A stretch of 64,000 bases of DNA from Spirodela intermedia (GCA_902729315.2 LR746270.1:5945221-6009220), one strand, 5' to 3'. Positions 39,581-51,096 are shown, numbered from the stretch's first letter. The notes: generated from the letters alone by a model not told the origin. Translations and numbers: made by a program.

Positions 39581-40993
39581 TCACCCCAGCCACTGCTTGC
39601 TGCTCCGTCCTGCTGAGGGAGATTGGTGGTGGTAGTATTCGAGGTACCACTTCACGAACTTCTTCAGGCCGGCCTTGAGGTTTGTGGTCGGCCGGTACCC
39701 GAGCTCCAGCTGCGCCAAGCTGATGTTAGCGTGCGTGAAGAGGACGTCCCCATTTCTCGGCATCTTCACCATCTTCCTCGAGGCCTTCTTCCTCAGAAGC
39801 CCCTCGAGCACGTCCACGAGCTGCGACACGGGCACGGGCGATGTGTTTCCAAGGTTGTAGACCCGGAGCTGGGCGGGGCCCTTCTTCTTCCCGCCGGTGC
39901 CGGTGCTCCGGCGGGCCGTGTCGAGCGCCGCCAGGCACCCGCCGACAACGTCGTCGATGTAGGTGAAGTCGCGGGCAACGGCGGCGTGGTCGGGGCCTTC
40001 AAAGATGGAGATGGTCCGGCCGCGGAGGATGTCGCGGGTGAAGAAGAAGTAGGCCATGTCGGGGCGGCCCCAGGGGCCGTAGACGGTGAAGAAGCGGAGG
40101 CCGGTGATGGAGAGGCCGTAGATGTGGTTGTAGACGTGGGTGAGCTCCTCGCCGACCTTCTTGGTGGCAGCGTAGAGGCTGGCAGGGCGGTCGGTGCGGT
40201 CGGCCTCGGAGAAGGGTACCTTGGCGTTTAGGCCGTAGACGGAGGAGGAGGAGGCCCAGACGACGGCAGGCTGCGGGAGGCCGACTTGGCGGCCTCGAGG
40301 ACAGAGACGAAGCCAGCGACGTTGGAGTGGACGTAGGAGGAGGGTTGCGCAGGGCATAGCGGACGCCTGCCTGGGCGGCGAGGTGCAGCACGTGCGTGAA
40401 GAGGACGACGTCGAAAAGCCTGCGGAGGAGGGGCCGTCGTTGATGTCGCCCTCCACGACAAAGACGCCGTGTCGGTCCAGCTGCAGCTGGCGGCCGCGCT
40501 TCAGGGAGGGCTCGTAGTAGTCGTTGAAGTTGTCCAGGCCGATGACGCCGTCGCCGCGGCGCTTGAGAGCGATGGAGGCGTGCGTGCCGATGAACCCGGC
40601 GGCGCCGGTGACGAGGACGGCGATGGGGCGGCGGCCGGCGGCGCTGTGCGGGATCCGGCGGACGCGGGCGGACGAGCGCACGCGCTTCTCCCAGGCAGGC
40701 CCGCCCCAGGAGGAGGTGCCGACGTACCGGCTGTCGGCGGTGGCAGAGGAGGGAGAGAGTGAGAAGAGGTGGAGGAAGAAGAGGAGGCCGACGACCGCTG
40801 CGATGAAGGAGAGGATGATGAGCTTCTGGAGGGGAGGCGGAGGTGGCGCTGGTGGTGGTGAAAGGCGGACTTCTCCATCTTCCTCGCGCCGAGCGCCGCC
40901 GCGCAGTTCCGACGAGGAGGAATTCCGCCGGAGGCCACGAAGGCGACGTGCGACCACGTCAACTACCCGAGCGAAGAAGCCAATACCGATCAA
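39581..40993 (-). CDS. GAE: UDP-glucuronate 4-epimerase (GAE), Golgi type II membrane protein
   Basis: It interconverts UDP-glucuronate and UDP-galacturonate (EC 5.1.3.6), the donor for pectin synthesis. One N-terminal membrane anchor (KLIILSFIAAVVGLLFFLHL) is followed by the stem and the catalytic SDR fold: Rossmann motif VTGAAGFIGTH, GLDNFNDYYEPSLKR, VVEGDIND, VLHLAAQAGVRYAL, VWASSSSVYGLN (catalytic Ser region), SLYAATKK (YxxxK), GLRFFTVYGPWGRPDMAYFF, DFTYIDDVV, VYNLGNTSPVPV and a C-terminus FVKWYLEYYHHQSP. It is intronless. Between about 40270 and 40440 several indels shift the frame and then restore it. The ATG at 40993 keeps the longest open frame, but another ATG at 40879 (MEKSAF..., needing one indel to join) fits the usual short cytosolic tail better, so the start is uncertain. 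Confidence 0.92.
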   Translation of the reverse strand: MIGIGFFARVVDVVARRLRGLRRNSSSSELRGGARREEDGEVRLSPPPAPPPPPLQKLIILSFIAAVVGLLFFLHLFSLSPSSATADSRYVGTSSWGGPAWEKRVRSSARVRRIPHSAAGRRPIAVLVTGAAGFIGTHASIALKRRGDGVIGLDNFNDYYEPSLKRGRQLQLDRHGVFVVEGDINDGPSSAGFSTSSSSRTCCTSPPRQASAMPCATLLLRPLQRRWLRLCPRGRQVGLPQPAVVWASSSSVYGLNAKVPFSEADRTDRPASLYAATKKVGEELTHVYNHIYGLSITGLRFFTVYGPWGRPDMAYFFFTRDILRGRTISIFEGPDHAAVARDFTYIDDVVGGCLAALDTARRSTGTGGKKKGPAQLRVYNLGNTSPVPVSQLVDVLEGLLRKKASRKMVKMPRNGDVLFTHANISLAQLELGYRPTTNLKAGLKKFVKWYLEYYHHQSPSAGRSSKQWLG

Positions 40994-42367
40994 TTAATCC
41001 CTTCTCCGAAGATTCATTCAGCCCTAGCGAGCGCCGTCGTCCTCTTCGTTCCCCGACCTACAAAGTCAGGGTTTACGGGAATCTTGAATCGGCAGTGGGA
41101 GCAGTGTAGGATTCCAATCAATCCGGAGGTGAGCGAAAGTGAAGAAACGGTGGTGGGGCTCAATCTCCCTTCTCCTTTTCCGACTGATCGACTTTCGTGT
41201 GGCGGGACCGGGGATTTCTTCCCCTCCGCTGTCTCACGATCTGGTTTCTTCTCTTCCGCCCCTTTTGAAAAAATGCGGGCCGAAGCCACAGGACGCCGGT
41301 GGCACGGAGACCACGAAGAAGGTGACGAAATGCCGAGCGGTACACCGGCAAGCAGCGACGAGGACAAGGACGACTTAGAGGCCAGCGACAAGAGACGGAC
41401 CGGGAACTAGAAGACCTCCGACTTCTTTCCCCGGTTTCTGATCGACGACCATCACGTCGATCCCTTAGTGAGCATGGATCAGAAAGGTGATATCGCCGGC
41501 GAGAGGCGGAGCCCCTCGACGAACGGACGTCGTCGTTGCTGAAGCCCCGCGGCAGCGACGAAGGGCTGAGGGAGGAGATCGGGCTGCCGCCAGCGGAGGC
41601 TCCCTCTTCTTCAAAACCTCCTGCGGGAATTCTCCAGCCCTCCGCGTTCTCTCAAATCCACGTGAGGCGATGGCGACCAGGGTTGACTCATTCCGAGAGG
41701 ATAGAGTGCAACCACTGTGAAGGCGCCGCGTGTCTTTCTCATATCAAATTTCAACCCCCACCTGCAACGACGCGTTTATCTAATAACCCTGATCATAACA
41801 GTTATACCATTTATACCCCTCCCTGCAAAAATAGATGTATGAAAACATAGCCCCACACAGAGAGCTCCGAAGGGCTGACCGGGCACAGTGAGCGAGCGAG
41901 AGAGAGAGAGGAGGCGACAAGAAAACAGCTTCGCAGCTCTCAACTCATCCACAGCCTGCGATAAAACCAGACGAAGTCCACTGCCCACAAGATCACGATC
42001 GATTATTCTCTCCGACAGACCCATGCGACGATGGAGCACATAAATAGAGCAATTTCTTGATTTATTTTCCCCGTAGAAACAGAGAGTTTTCAACTGAGAA
42101 CACCAGCGGAGAACACGAGGAGTAAAGATTCATGATCTTAGGGTTCCGTCTACATTGCATGGATGACGACGAGAAAGATGACGGAAAATAAAAGAGAAGA
42201 AGATGAGTGGAAGGTGGTTTTTATTGCAGCAGGTCAATCGGTGGGACGATCGATGTCCATCGGTGGCTCCGAGGGCATCAGTCCGAGACTCTTCGCAGGG
42301 AGGGAAAGAGAGGGCCTAAATCCGAGAACTGCGCATGAAGGGAGGGGTGTCTAGGCGCGGGCGGAAC
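40994..42367. other. Spacer upstream of GAE, with unassigned GC-rich open frames
   Basis: Frames on the plus strand at 41084-41410 and 41474-41850 have protein-like composition (Asp/Glu/Lys-rich, then Pro/Ser-rich) and might be one small broken gene. No motif is recognisable, so no gene is called. The stretch 41870-42367 includes a GAGCGAGCGAGAGAGAGAG tract and the 3' flank of transketolase. Confidence 0.35.
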
Positions 42368-44446
42368 TCACAGCGACTTGGCGGTGGAGATGCCGAATTC
42401 CTTGTAGATGGTGCCCGCCGGCGCGCTGGAGCCGAAATGGTCGATGCCGACGGCCTTGCCCTTGCTGCCGACGTACTTGTGCTACCCGAGCGTGGCGTCG
42501 GCCTCGACGCTGACCCTGGCGGTGACGACGCCGGGGAGGACGCTTTCCTTGTATTCCTCGGTCTGCTCGTCGAACAGCTCCCAGCTGACGAGCGACACCA
42601 CGCGGACCTTCTTCCCTCCTTCCTCAGCTCCTCCGCTGCCTTGGTGGCGATCTCCAGCTCCGAGCCGGTGCCGAGGAGGATGAGGTCGGGCTTGCCGTCG
42701 CCGGAGTTGTCGGAAACGGTGTACCCTCCCTTCTCGACTCCTTCAACTGAGGTCCCCGGGAGGTGGGAGAGCTTCTGCCGGGAGAGAGCGAGCACGGAGG
42801 GCCGCTTCCTGTTGAGGATGGCCACTTTGTAGGCGCCGGCAGTCTCGGTGCCGTCCGCCGGGCGGAGCATCAGGATGTTGGGCATCGCCCGGAAGCTCAC
42901 CAGATGCTCGATCGGCTGGTGCGTCGGTCCGTCCTCCCCAGCCCGATGGAGTCGTGGGTCATCATGACGTAGATAACCCCGCCTCGCACAGGGCGGAGAT
43001 CCTCATGGCCGCGCGCATGTAGTCGGTGAAGACAAAGAACGTGGCGCAGTAGGGGATGAGCCCAGGGCTGTGGAGGCCGATACCATTGCAAATGGCGCCC
43101 ATCCCGTGCTCCCTCACCCCGAACCGGACGTTCCTCTCCTCCGGCGTGTCCTTCTGGAAGTCACCGAACATCTTCAGCAGTGTCATGTTGGAGGACGCGA
43201 GGTCGGCGCTGCCGCCGAGGAGCCCTGGCAGCACCTTCGCCAAGGCGATGAGACACTGCTGCGACAGGTTCCTCGTCGCATCGCAAATGCTCTCGGGGTT
43301 GTAAGTCTGCACAACAATCGGAGGACGCCAGGCGACTTCAGAAAGAGCCCCTACCATATATACATATATAGCCACAGAAAGAAACGGAGGAAATCCCAGT
43401 GCCGAAAGATTATTCAAGCTCACCGGGAGGACCTTCTCCCATCCACGGGGCAACTCCCGCTGATTATCCCCTTCAGGGTCTCCGTCTCCTCCTCGTACTT
43501 GTTCTCGTACTCCGCGAACTTGGCGTTCCACTCGGCCTCCAGGGCGGCGCCTTCGGGGACATGACGGCTCCAGTGGCTGTCATAGCGCCGCCCAGAAACT
43601 CCAGTCGCCAGGAAACAACGCCCGGGCTGGCTCCATTAATGAGGGGTGAAGAAACAGGAGATCCATCTCCACGACGGGCAGGTACCTCTGGACGTCCTCG
43701 GGCACGTGGAAGGGCTCGTAGGGCCACCCAAGATTCTGCCTGGTCGCGTCAACTTCCTTCGCTCCGAGAGCGCTTCCATGGACGGCGTAGGAGTTGGCCT
43801 TGTTCGGCGACCCGAAGCCAATGGTGGTAGTCAACTACAGGGTCGCCACAGAAACAGCAACATCACTTCATAACCACAAATGTAATTAACCGGCGACAAG
43901 AGGCGCCGGCTAGGAGGTAGGGACATGCCTTTATCAGGGTGGGCTTGTCCGTGACGGCCTTCGCTTCCGCAATGGCAGCGCGGATCTCGTCGTAGCCAGT
44001 GTTGCCGTTCTTGATCCAGATGGTGTGCCAGCCGAGGGCCTTGAAGCGGGCGCTGACGTCCTCGGTGAAGGCAATCTCCGTGTCGCCGTCAATCGAGATG
44101 TGGCTGTCATCGTAGAAAGCAATCAGCTTTCCGAGGCCCCAGTGCCCCGCCAGAGAGCAGGCTTCATTTGATATTCCCTCAATCTGGCAACCGTCCCCAA
44201 GGATCACATACCTATCATAAGCACACATCTACGTCGAGGTCAATGACAGGGGCTAGCGAGGGATAGAGAGAGAGAGAAAGCGAGAGAGGGAGGGAGGGAG
44301 GGAAGGAGGAGAGAGAGAGAGAGAGAGAGAGAGAGTACGTGTAATGGTTTACGATTTCATCGTCGGGCTTGTTGAAACGGGCTGCGAGGTGCTTCTCGGC
44401 AAGGGCTAATCCGACGGCGTTGGCAATGCCCTGGCCCAGAGGACCT

Positions 44447-44479
<33 letters not shown>

Positions 44480-45741
44480 TGGGGACAAGGAAATTGCGGA
44501 AGAATAGATGAACAGAAATCTTCGATCAGCGGCGCGGCGCCTATTTTGGCGTCAGAAGGCAAGAGGTTTGCGGGGATCAGTTGACGAAACGAACCTGTCG
44601 TTACTTCAACGCCAGGAGTTTCAAAATTCTCTGGGTGTCCGGGGTTCTGCTTCCCCACTGCCGGAAAGATTTCAGGTGTTCTTCCTGAAAGATGGATTTC
44701 AGAGGAATGATGATTATCAGCGATAAAAATGTCAGAGAGATCGATCGAATTCACTATCTGAAGGCTTCAAAAATGAAGGGGATGGCTATCTTTGTTGGGA
44801 AACATACCTGAAGTGTAATCGCTCATCAAAAGATTTATGATACAATAATCTTATATTCTACATCTTCTCTCTCGGCGCGAGAGCTGATATCTATAAATCT
44901 AAGACCAGTAGTTTCTAGAGAAACAAGTCCGACCAGAAGTTTACCGATCTAATCTCATCTTGCAGTTAGCTCTTGGAGAAAGGTCGAACTCCCAGCCATA
45001 AAAAATCCAGGTGACTCTGTTCTTATCGATTTCCGATGAAAGGGCACCTAGCACCCTCTTTATTATAAAACTAGAGATATGTTCTGTTCACTTGCAACCG
45101 GAGCTCACAGGACAAAGAAGTTCGGACGAATCGATTTGAAGGAATGATAAAAGTCAGATCCGTGGTTTTCGGAAGCACATGCAAAACGACGGCTAGATCT
45201 CTTCTCACCTTGACGCTGTCATAGCCGGCAAGGTGAAGCAGAGCGTACTGGAGCATGCAACCATGCCCGGTTGAGAGTACAAACCTATCTCGGTTGAACC
45301 AGTAGGGGTTCTTCGGATTGTACCGCATCACCTCGTCGTAGAGAATCTGCCCCATCGGGGCACAGCCCATGGGGAGCCCCGGGTGCCCTGAGTTGGCCTT
45401 CTCGACGCCGTCAATAGCCAGAAACGGCGTCAACACCTGATGGTGTTGATGGACTTCTCCACCAGCGCCGTTGTCCCCGTCTTCTCTACGGTCTCCAACG
45501 CCGCAGCCCTCACCGGGGTGATCGCCAACCGCCTGGGCCCAACCGCTTCCCCATCTGGGATGAAGCAGCGGCAAGGCCAGGGCCGACGAAGCCTTGACTC
45601 CATTCCCGGCCAGAGAACTAAGACACAAGCCCGAAGGTACCGCGAGGCGATCAGTTTGGGAAGGGAGGGCGATCCATGCCCGGCGGCGAGCGCTCGGGAA
45701 GCCACGGTCTGAGCTATGAGAGACGACGAGGCGGCGGCCAT
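42368..45741 (-). CDS. TKL: Transketolase, plastid form, 7 exons
   Basis: This thiamine-diphosphate enzyme (EC 2.2.1.1) acts in the Calvin cycle and pentose phosphate pathway. Exons: 45741-45209, 44684-44595, 44444-44339, 44211-43929, 43834-43686, 43576-43424 and 43306-42368. The Ser/Ala-rich N-terminus is a plastid transit peptide. Motifs: [42 protein letters not shown], the ThDP/metal motif [83 protein letters not shown] and the C-terminus GISTAKSL. Several single-base indels are present (for example in exons 2, 6 and 7). Two lesions are of another kind: an 11-nt insertion at 45425-45435 introducing TGA, and TAG at 42484-42482 where the family has Trp. Exon 4 ends at a GC donor. Confidence 0.92.
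44268..44336. repeat. (GA)n-rich tract in transketolase intron 3
   Basis: GA and GGGA repeats fill the short intron between exons 3 and 4. A similar GA run lies in intron 2 (44447-44472). Confidence 0.9.
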
Positions 45742-45752
45742 GGCTCCGGGAT

Positions 45753-45813
<61 letters not shown>

Positions 45814-46656
45814 CTGATGTCTGATGGTGGCGACGCTACTGAGGAGAGCCCAAGAAGACGACCCCAGGAGTAGGGACCTGCCCTTTCTAGGCCGAGCGAG
45901 AAGGAAGGAGACGATCTTCTGGCCGTTGGATCAAACCACTCTCATCCCAGCCGTCTATCAATGCTAGGAAACGTCTGCTTCCTGCTTGACCTCACAAGAT
46001 CAAATCACCTCCCCTTCGTCGTTTTCCTCTAATTGGTTAGCTTCCAACATCGACGGTACATGTATATTACCTTATGACCCTTGTCAGTACGGATGTTCCT
46101 TATATGCATGTTGACCTTGATAAGCGTAGTTATGGGTTTTCAAATGCCACGCGTCTCCGGCCGGCGGGAAGGCCGTTTCTAACAGACCGAGGCGGGCTCG
46201 GGCCAGAGTTCAAGCTTCGCCCAAAAGACCCGGACTGAAAACGAGCTGCTAATCTTACAGAGACAGAGAGGAGAGAGAGAGAGAGAGAATGGGTCACAAT
46301 TTCAACATCGGGCTATTTGAAAAGCCCGAAAATTGGTCCGAAGGAGCGGGCTGGTCGGGAGAGGGGGGGGAAGGTCAACACGAGCCAGGTTGACCCCAAA
46401 GAAGCACCGGTTCTTTACTTTGGAACCTTGATGATATGGAAATGCACAACTAACATCACCAAAATTATATTTGCATCAGCATCCTCGACAAGATGAGCTT
46501 TTCTGGCTCTTTGGAACAATGAGAGAGGATCTGAACCGGCTGCCCCAGCTGATGGGTCACCAGATTTCGCAAGGCACAGAAAAGAAGAAGAAGAAAACGG
46601 TGAAGAGGAAAGACGATTGAAGACAATTCGATATCATTTCGACTTTGACTTTCCAT
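45742..46656. promoter_or_regulatory. Transketolase promoter/5' UTR with (GA)n leader
   Basis: On the minus strand a long GA run (complement of 45759-45811) ends 17 bp before the transketolase ATG, whose context is GCCATGGC. Further up lie GA runs near 46266-46288 and a GGGGGGGG-containing stretch near 46362. The far end holds the LPA2 3' flank. GA leaders can recruit BBR/BPC factors; use here is inference. Confidence 0.5.
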
Positions 46657-49600
46657 TCACCTCTCATGGTCAGCTCTTCTGTTTTTCCCCTGGAGATACT
46701 TTACGGCACCATATGCTACAGTGCCACCCACAAACAAGATTACCGTTGGAGTAAACGCTGGGTACACATATTTTGTAAAAGGTTATCCAATCCTTCTGGC
46801 AGGAACCCTGCAAGGGAAATGAATTAAAGGTAAATAACAGCAAGTAGAGAATAATTAAGCGTTAATCTAAAATCGTAGAGACCAAGATAACATAAAATGG
46901 ATAAAAATTTGAGTAGAAGTTTCCCAAATGAAGAATCAGAAAAAATCTGCAAGAACCCTTTTCTTCGCTGATATTGAGTGACCAAAACTTCATTAGGTCT
47001 AGTGCTCAGGCTTCCTTCTGACATTATTATCCTTTAGAAATAGTAACCGGGTTTCTTGCACCTTATAACAGCACCAGGCAGGAATTAATTAAATAAGAAA
47101 ATTCTAATGAGAATTAAAGAGAAATACTACAGGAGATTATGCACCTGTATATGTCTATTCTTAAGACAATTTTTTCTCGTATAATGAAAGATTATGATAC
47201 TCTAAGTTGGAGTTTCAGACTGTAATGAACCAATGATAACTATCCTTAGAGGGAAAAAGCAATGCTCGTGATCCGTAAGTTTACAGATATTTTTCCTCAG
47301 TACATAGAGCTGGAAATGATTGTAAAGAAGAACATTCTCTCTAAATAGGAATGGGAGTGGTTTTGCTTGGGTTCTCTGTAAGATCATGCTTGGAGTGTGG
47401 TCAAAGAAGGGTAAGCCAACTTACTACATCCCTGCTCTGAGGAAGGCAAACAAAATAGATGGTTTTGGCCTAGGATTTTCTTATCCCCTTAGGAATGTCT
47501 TGTTCCCCGGTCCTGATTCACTCAAACCCACCTTGTTGGTATAAATCGACTGCAACTCCAATGATATTACCAAAGAATAGTTACAGTCTATTCTAATAAA
47601 TATTTCTTTCTTATTTTCTAATCCATAGAGCTTAGGATTGGACAAAGCTGTGTCATCCCTAACGAATCTTACCTTTAAATTTCTATATTAATATAGGAAA
47701 AGCGATTTTCTATTCACAATGAGTTATTTTATTCAAAGTTTAAATAAGATGCGATGGAAAATTTTCTCATCAGAAGATGAATAGGTTCATTAGACATCCT
47801 CTGGTATTTGTGATCTCTGGGACACAAGCATGCATTACAATGTCAGAAAAAGATATAAAATAGACACGGAATAGATTTGATGAGAAGACACAAGCTCATA
47901 CATTTTCAAATCTTGTGCTTAAAAGTATCCAACATGCTAAGGCTTGACAATGTCGGCATTCTCACAGAAGGAAAGTTATTGTTGAGATCCGTTCAGTGAG
48001 AATGTTTAATATCTTCTGATCCTCTCCTGGTATTTTTACTTATTTCTTTCTCATGACTAGCTGTATATTCCTGGATTAGGACCTAGAATTATTTAGTTAC
48101 TTTCTGTTTTGTCCCCACTCGCTATAGTACATACTCTTCCCCTTATACTACGAGATACTGAACACAAACAGAAGCCGTTCATATCAGGATGCGTATGCAT
48201 ATTTGGGAGAGGCAAATAGCACCTAAAAATTTTAAGAAACTAATCAATCTTTGGATAACTTATCATGCCTTCATCAGTTTCTAAGCTTTTTAAAAAAGAA
48301 TCTCCAGGTCACTTCTATCTATGTATCTTTAGATGACGAAGTTTATCTCAATCTTTTGCACTTTGCATGAGTTCGAAGTCTCGAAGGATCATCTCCATGA
48401 TAGGCCAGGATGGTGAGAGGCTTTAGAGACATTGTGTATATGTTGGGAATATCCGATGAGGTCTAGGCTCATTTTTTCGGCAATACATTCCTTGCAATCA
48501 CTTCTAAGTCATTGATATAAGTCATAGCATTCTTGGTAGTGAATAACCTGAAAATTCATTGGAAGGACTTCTTCCCTCTTTTTCAACTATGGTGCCTTTG
48601 TCTCGGCAATCATTTTCCTTGGTGTTGGAAATCTTCCAAGGTGGCGGCTCTATTTCAAAGACTAGAGGATAAATATTGGGTCTTTTTCTCTGTATTCCCA
48701 CGAATCCTAGATGCTGTTTCCTTAAGTAGAGAAGAGATTCACAATCATCTTTGGTCGAACCTAGATTTGTATCAAATTTTTAGTTTCATGGATATAGATT
48801 TTCCCCAGTCCCTCTCCTTCATTCATCCATATCTATGAACTCTCTTTGAAAAAATTAGGACCCAGTGGTCATGAAGGTGAGACGATCACTAGTATTCTTG
48901 AGGACTCCTTGAAAGAGCGTTTGAATGTTTCATTCAGTAATAAACCTATTCCGGTTCGCCCTTCTATAAATTTCAAGCATGCATTTTAAATCATTGCCTT
49001 TGGCAAACCAAGGAAGCTGATTTGCCTGTCCTCATCCTGGCCTCTTGCAACATATTTGGATCTCAGATGCTGAAAATTTAGCAACATTGTTCTTTGGGCC
49101 ATTTTCAGAATGCTCTTTCATGCTACCTTTGTGAAATGTTCTGCAAATTTCCAGGATATCACGTGAAGGTTGGCTTCATTGAGATGAGTGTCAACAAAAA
49201 TTAGCAAGCATTTATTTTTCCCAATTTTAAAAAATTCTTGCCAACCCCTTTTCATTTGTATCTTATGATATAGTTCTTTCAGCAACATTTACGCTAATAA
49301 TCTTCTATCAAAAGATCACTTGATCATACTTTCTTCACGATATCATCTAGGCTATTCTATTTTTTCCGAGAGAAGTGTATGAGGGAGTTAGGAGGAAGAA
49401 CTTACCAGAGGCCGCCAACGCAATACCCTCGATGAGAATGAGGAGACCGAGGCCGAGCCAAGTCAGTAGGAAGGCGCTTTCGTTAACCGTCTGCTGCCCC
49501 TGATCCACCGTAGGACTCCTCCGCTATCTCCGCGCCTGGAGTAGAGCGAGGAGGGCTTCAGGATGGGATCCCGCCGGATCACCGAACCCTTCTGTTTGCC

Positions 49601-49905
49601 TCTCTTGTTCTTCGGGCTGGAGATGCCGCCGAATCCAGCCCCCGCCCCTTGGCTGCCGGTTTCTCTGGAGGGAAGAGGGTAAAGGCAGCGGGACTTCGGT
49701 TTCGGAGGGGCCCTCCGCGCTACCCAGAGAGTTTCCACCTTCCAGCGGCTCCGCCCTCACAGAAACGGGGAGTACCCTTCCGGTCGCGGCGGAGGGGTTA
49801 CCTTGGGAAGCGACAGAGAGGCAGTTGCCAGAGGAGGGACCTTTCGCGGGGAACGACGCCACCTTGGGGAGGTTGCCGGGAGGCCACCGCCGACGCGCCT
49901 TCCAT
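46657..49905 (-). CDS. LPA2: LOW PSII ACCUMULATION 2 (photosystem II assembly factor), 2 exons
   Basis: This is a thylakoid membrane protein needed for efficient assembly of CP43 into photosystem II. Exon 1 is 49905-49406 and exon 2 is 46807-46657, separated by a 2.6-kb AT-rich intron with GT-AG ends. Exon 1 codes a transit peptide, a basic segment (FGGISSPKNKRGKQKGSVIR, then RDPILKPS) and the first membrane helix NESAFLLTWLGLGLLILIEG. Exon 2 gives FLPEGLD, KYVYPAFTPTVILFVGGTVA, YGAVKYLQG and the end NRRADHER. The two-helix layout and intron position fit the family. Single-base indels occur near 49650, 49480-49540 and 46777. Starts at 49905 or 49862 are both possible. No convincing gene lies inside the intron, though 48.4-49.3 kb may hold a decayed element. 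Confidence 0.87.
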
Positions 49906-50381
49906 TTTCCGCTCTCTGACAGCTCGACCAGGAGTTGCCAATGGAGATAGATGTGAGGGACAGAGGGGAGGAAGGGGACCCCGACCCGGACGAATACCTG
50001 CCAACGGCTAACGGATACGGTTTGCTCGGCGTGTGGGAAGTATCGGTTGCAGCCCAGTCCATGCTAGAATCCGATAAACCGTTTGTCTCTGGTACCCGTT
50101 ATATCCGAATCTGCTTTAACCCCTGAGAAGTACGGATTATCTGCATACTTAATTCATTAATAAATAAAGTCCACGAGTCAACGGGGATTTATTTATAGAA
50201 ATTCCTGGGAATTTTAATTTTTTGGAATGCGAATGAGCTCCCTTTGGATTGGGGTTAGGGCTCTTCTTCTTCTTCTTCTGGAGACGAGGGTTAGGGTTTT
50301 TCTACCGTTCCCGCCGGCGTCTGATTCCCCAACCCACCCCTCCCTGTTTGGTAGGGGCCGATCGTCGGCGGCGCGACCGCT
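49906..50381. promoter_or_regulatory. Divergent LPA2/TIM17 promoter with telo-box
   Basis: TTAGGGTTT (reverse telo-box) at 50291-50299 lies about 83 bp upstream of the TIM17 ATG, with a CTTCTTCTTCTTCTTCT leader at 50263-50279. Telo-boxes are common in promoters of plant housekeeping and mitochondrial-biogenesis genes. No TATA box was assigned. Confidence 0.5.
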
Positions 50382-51096
50382 ATGGGGACGCCGGAGACCT
50401 CGCGGGAGCCGTGCCCTGACCGTATCCTGGACGACATCGGGGCGCCTTCGGCATGGGGGCGGTCGGCGGTTCGGCCTTCCACTTCATCAAGGGTATTTAC
50501 AACTCCCCAATGGGGAGCGGCTGGCGGGGGCGCCCAGGCAGTGCGCATGAATGCTCCGCGGGTCGGCGGGAGCTTTGCGGTGTGGGGAGGCCTCTTCTCT
50601 GCCTTTGACTGTACCATGGTCTACGTACGCCAGAAGGAGGATCCCTGGAACTCGATCACCGCCGGCGCAGTCACCAGTGGGTTCCTGCGGATGCGACAGG
50701 GCGCCGCCGCGGCCTCCAGGTCGGCTCTGTTTGGGGAGTCCTCTTGGCACTGATTGAAGGCGCTGGTATAATGCTCAATCGGTTTCTGAGTGCTCCCAGA
50801 ACCTCCCCAATAGAGGATCCGATGGCCGGCTTGCCACCCAATGTGGCCGGTTTCGGCGGACCTGGTGGAGGCTATGCTTCCGCCGGCTATTTGCCTAACA
50901 ACTCCTCCCAATCGCCGCCCGCGGGCGTGGCTATGCCGGATTCTGGCGAGTCTTCCTCTTCTTCCCCATGGCTCGGAGGGTTTTTCGGGCGAGAGAAGAA
51001 AAAGGGGAGACCGCTCTCCGGGAGGATAGCAGGACTAAGGTTCTAGAGAGCTTCGACGCGCCCAGCACTCCGGTACCAACCTTTGATTTCAAGTAG
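50382..51096 (+). CDS. TIM17: Mitochondrial import inner membrane translocase subunit TIM17
   Basis: This is a core subunit of the TIM23 presequence translocase in the inner mitochondrial membrane. The start MGTPETSREPCPDRILDDIG is the conserved plant N-terminus. The Tim17/22/23 membrane domain follows (GAVGGSAFHFIKG, MNAPRVGGSFAVWGGLFSAF, DCTMVYVRQKEDPWNSITAG, FLRMRQGAAAASRSALFG, VLLALIEGAGIMLNRFLSA). The plant-type C-terminal extension comes next, Gly/Ser-rich and ending TKVLESFDAPSTPVPTFDFK at 51096. It is intronless, as in Arabidopsis TIM17 genes. Single-base losses near 50440, 50528, 50735 and 50975-51005 shift the frame, each followed by perfect continuation. It is divergent from LPA2. 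Confidence 0.93.

Noticed and set aside
41084-41410. 108-codon plus-strand frame between GAE and transketolase
   Set aside because: Acidic and basic low-complexity composition, no motif, and stop-free frames also on the other strand. Noted only as spacer content.
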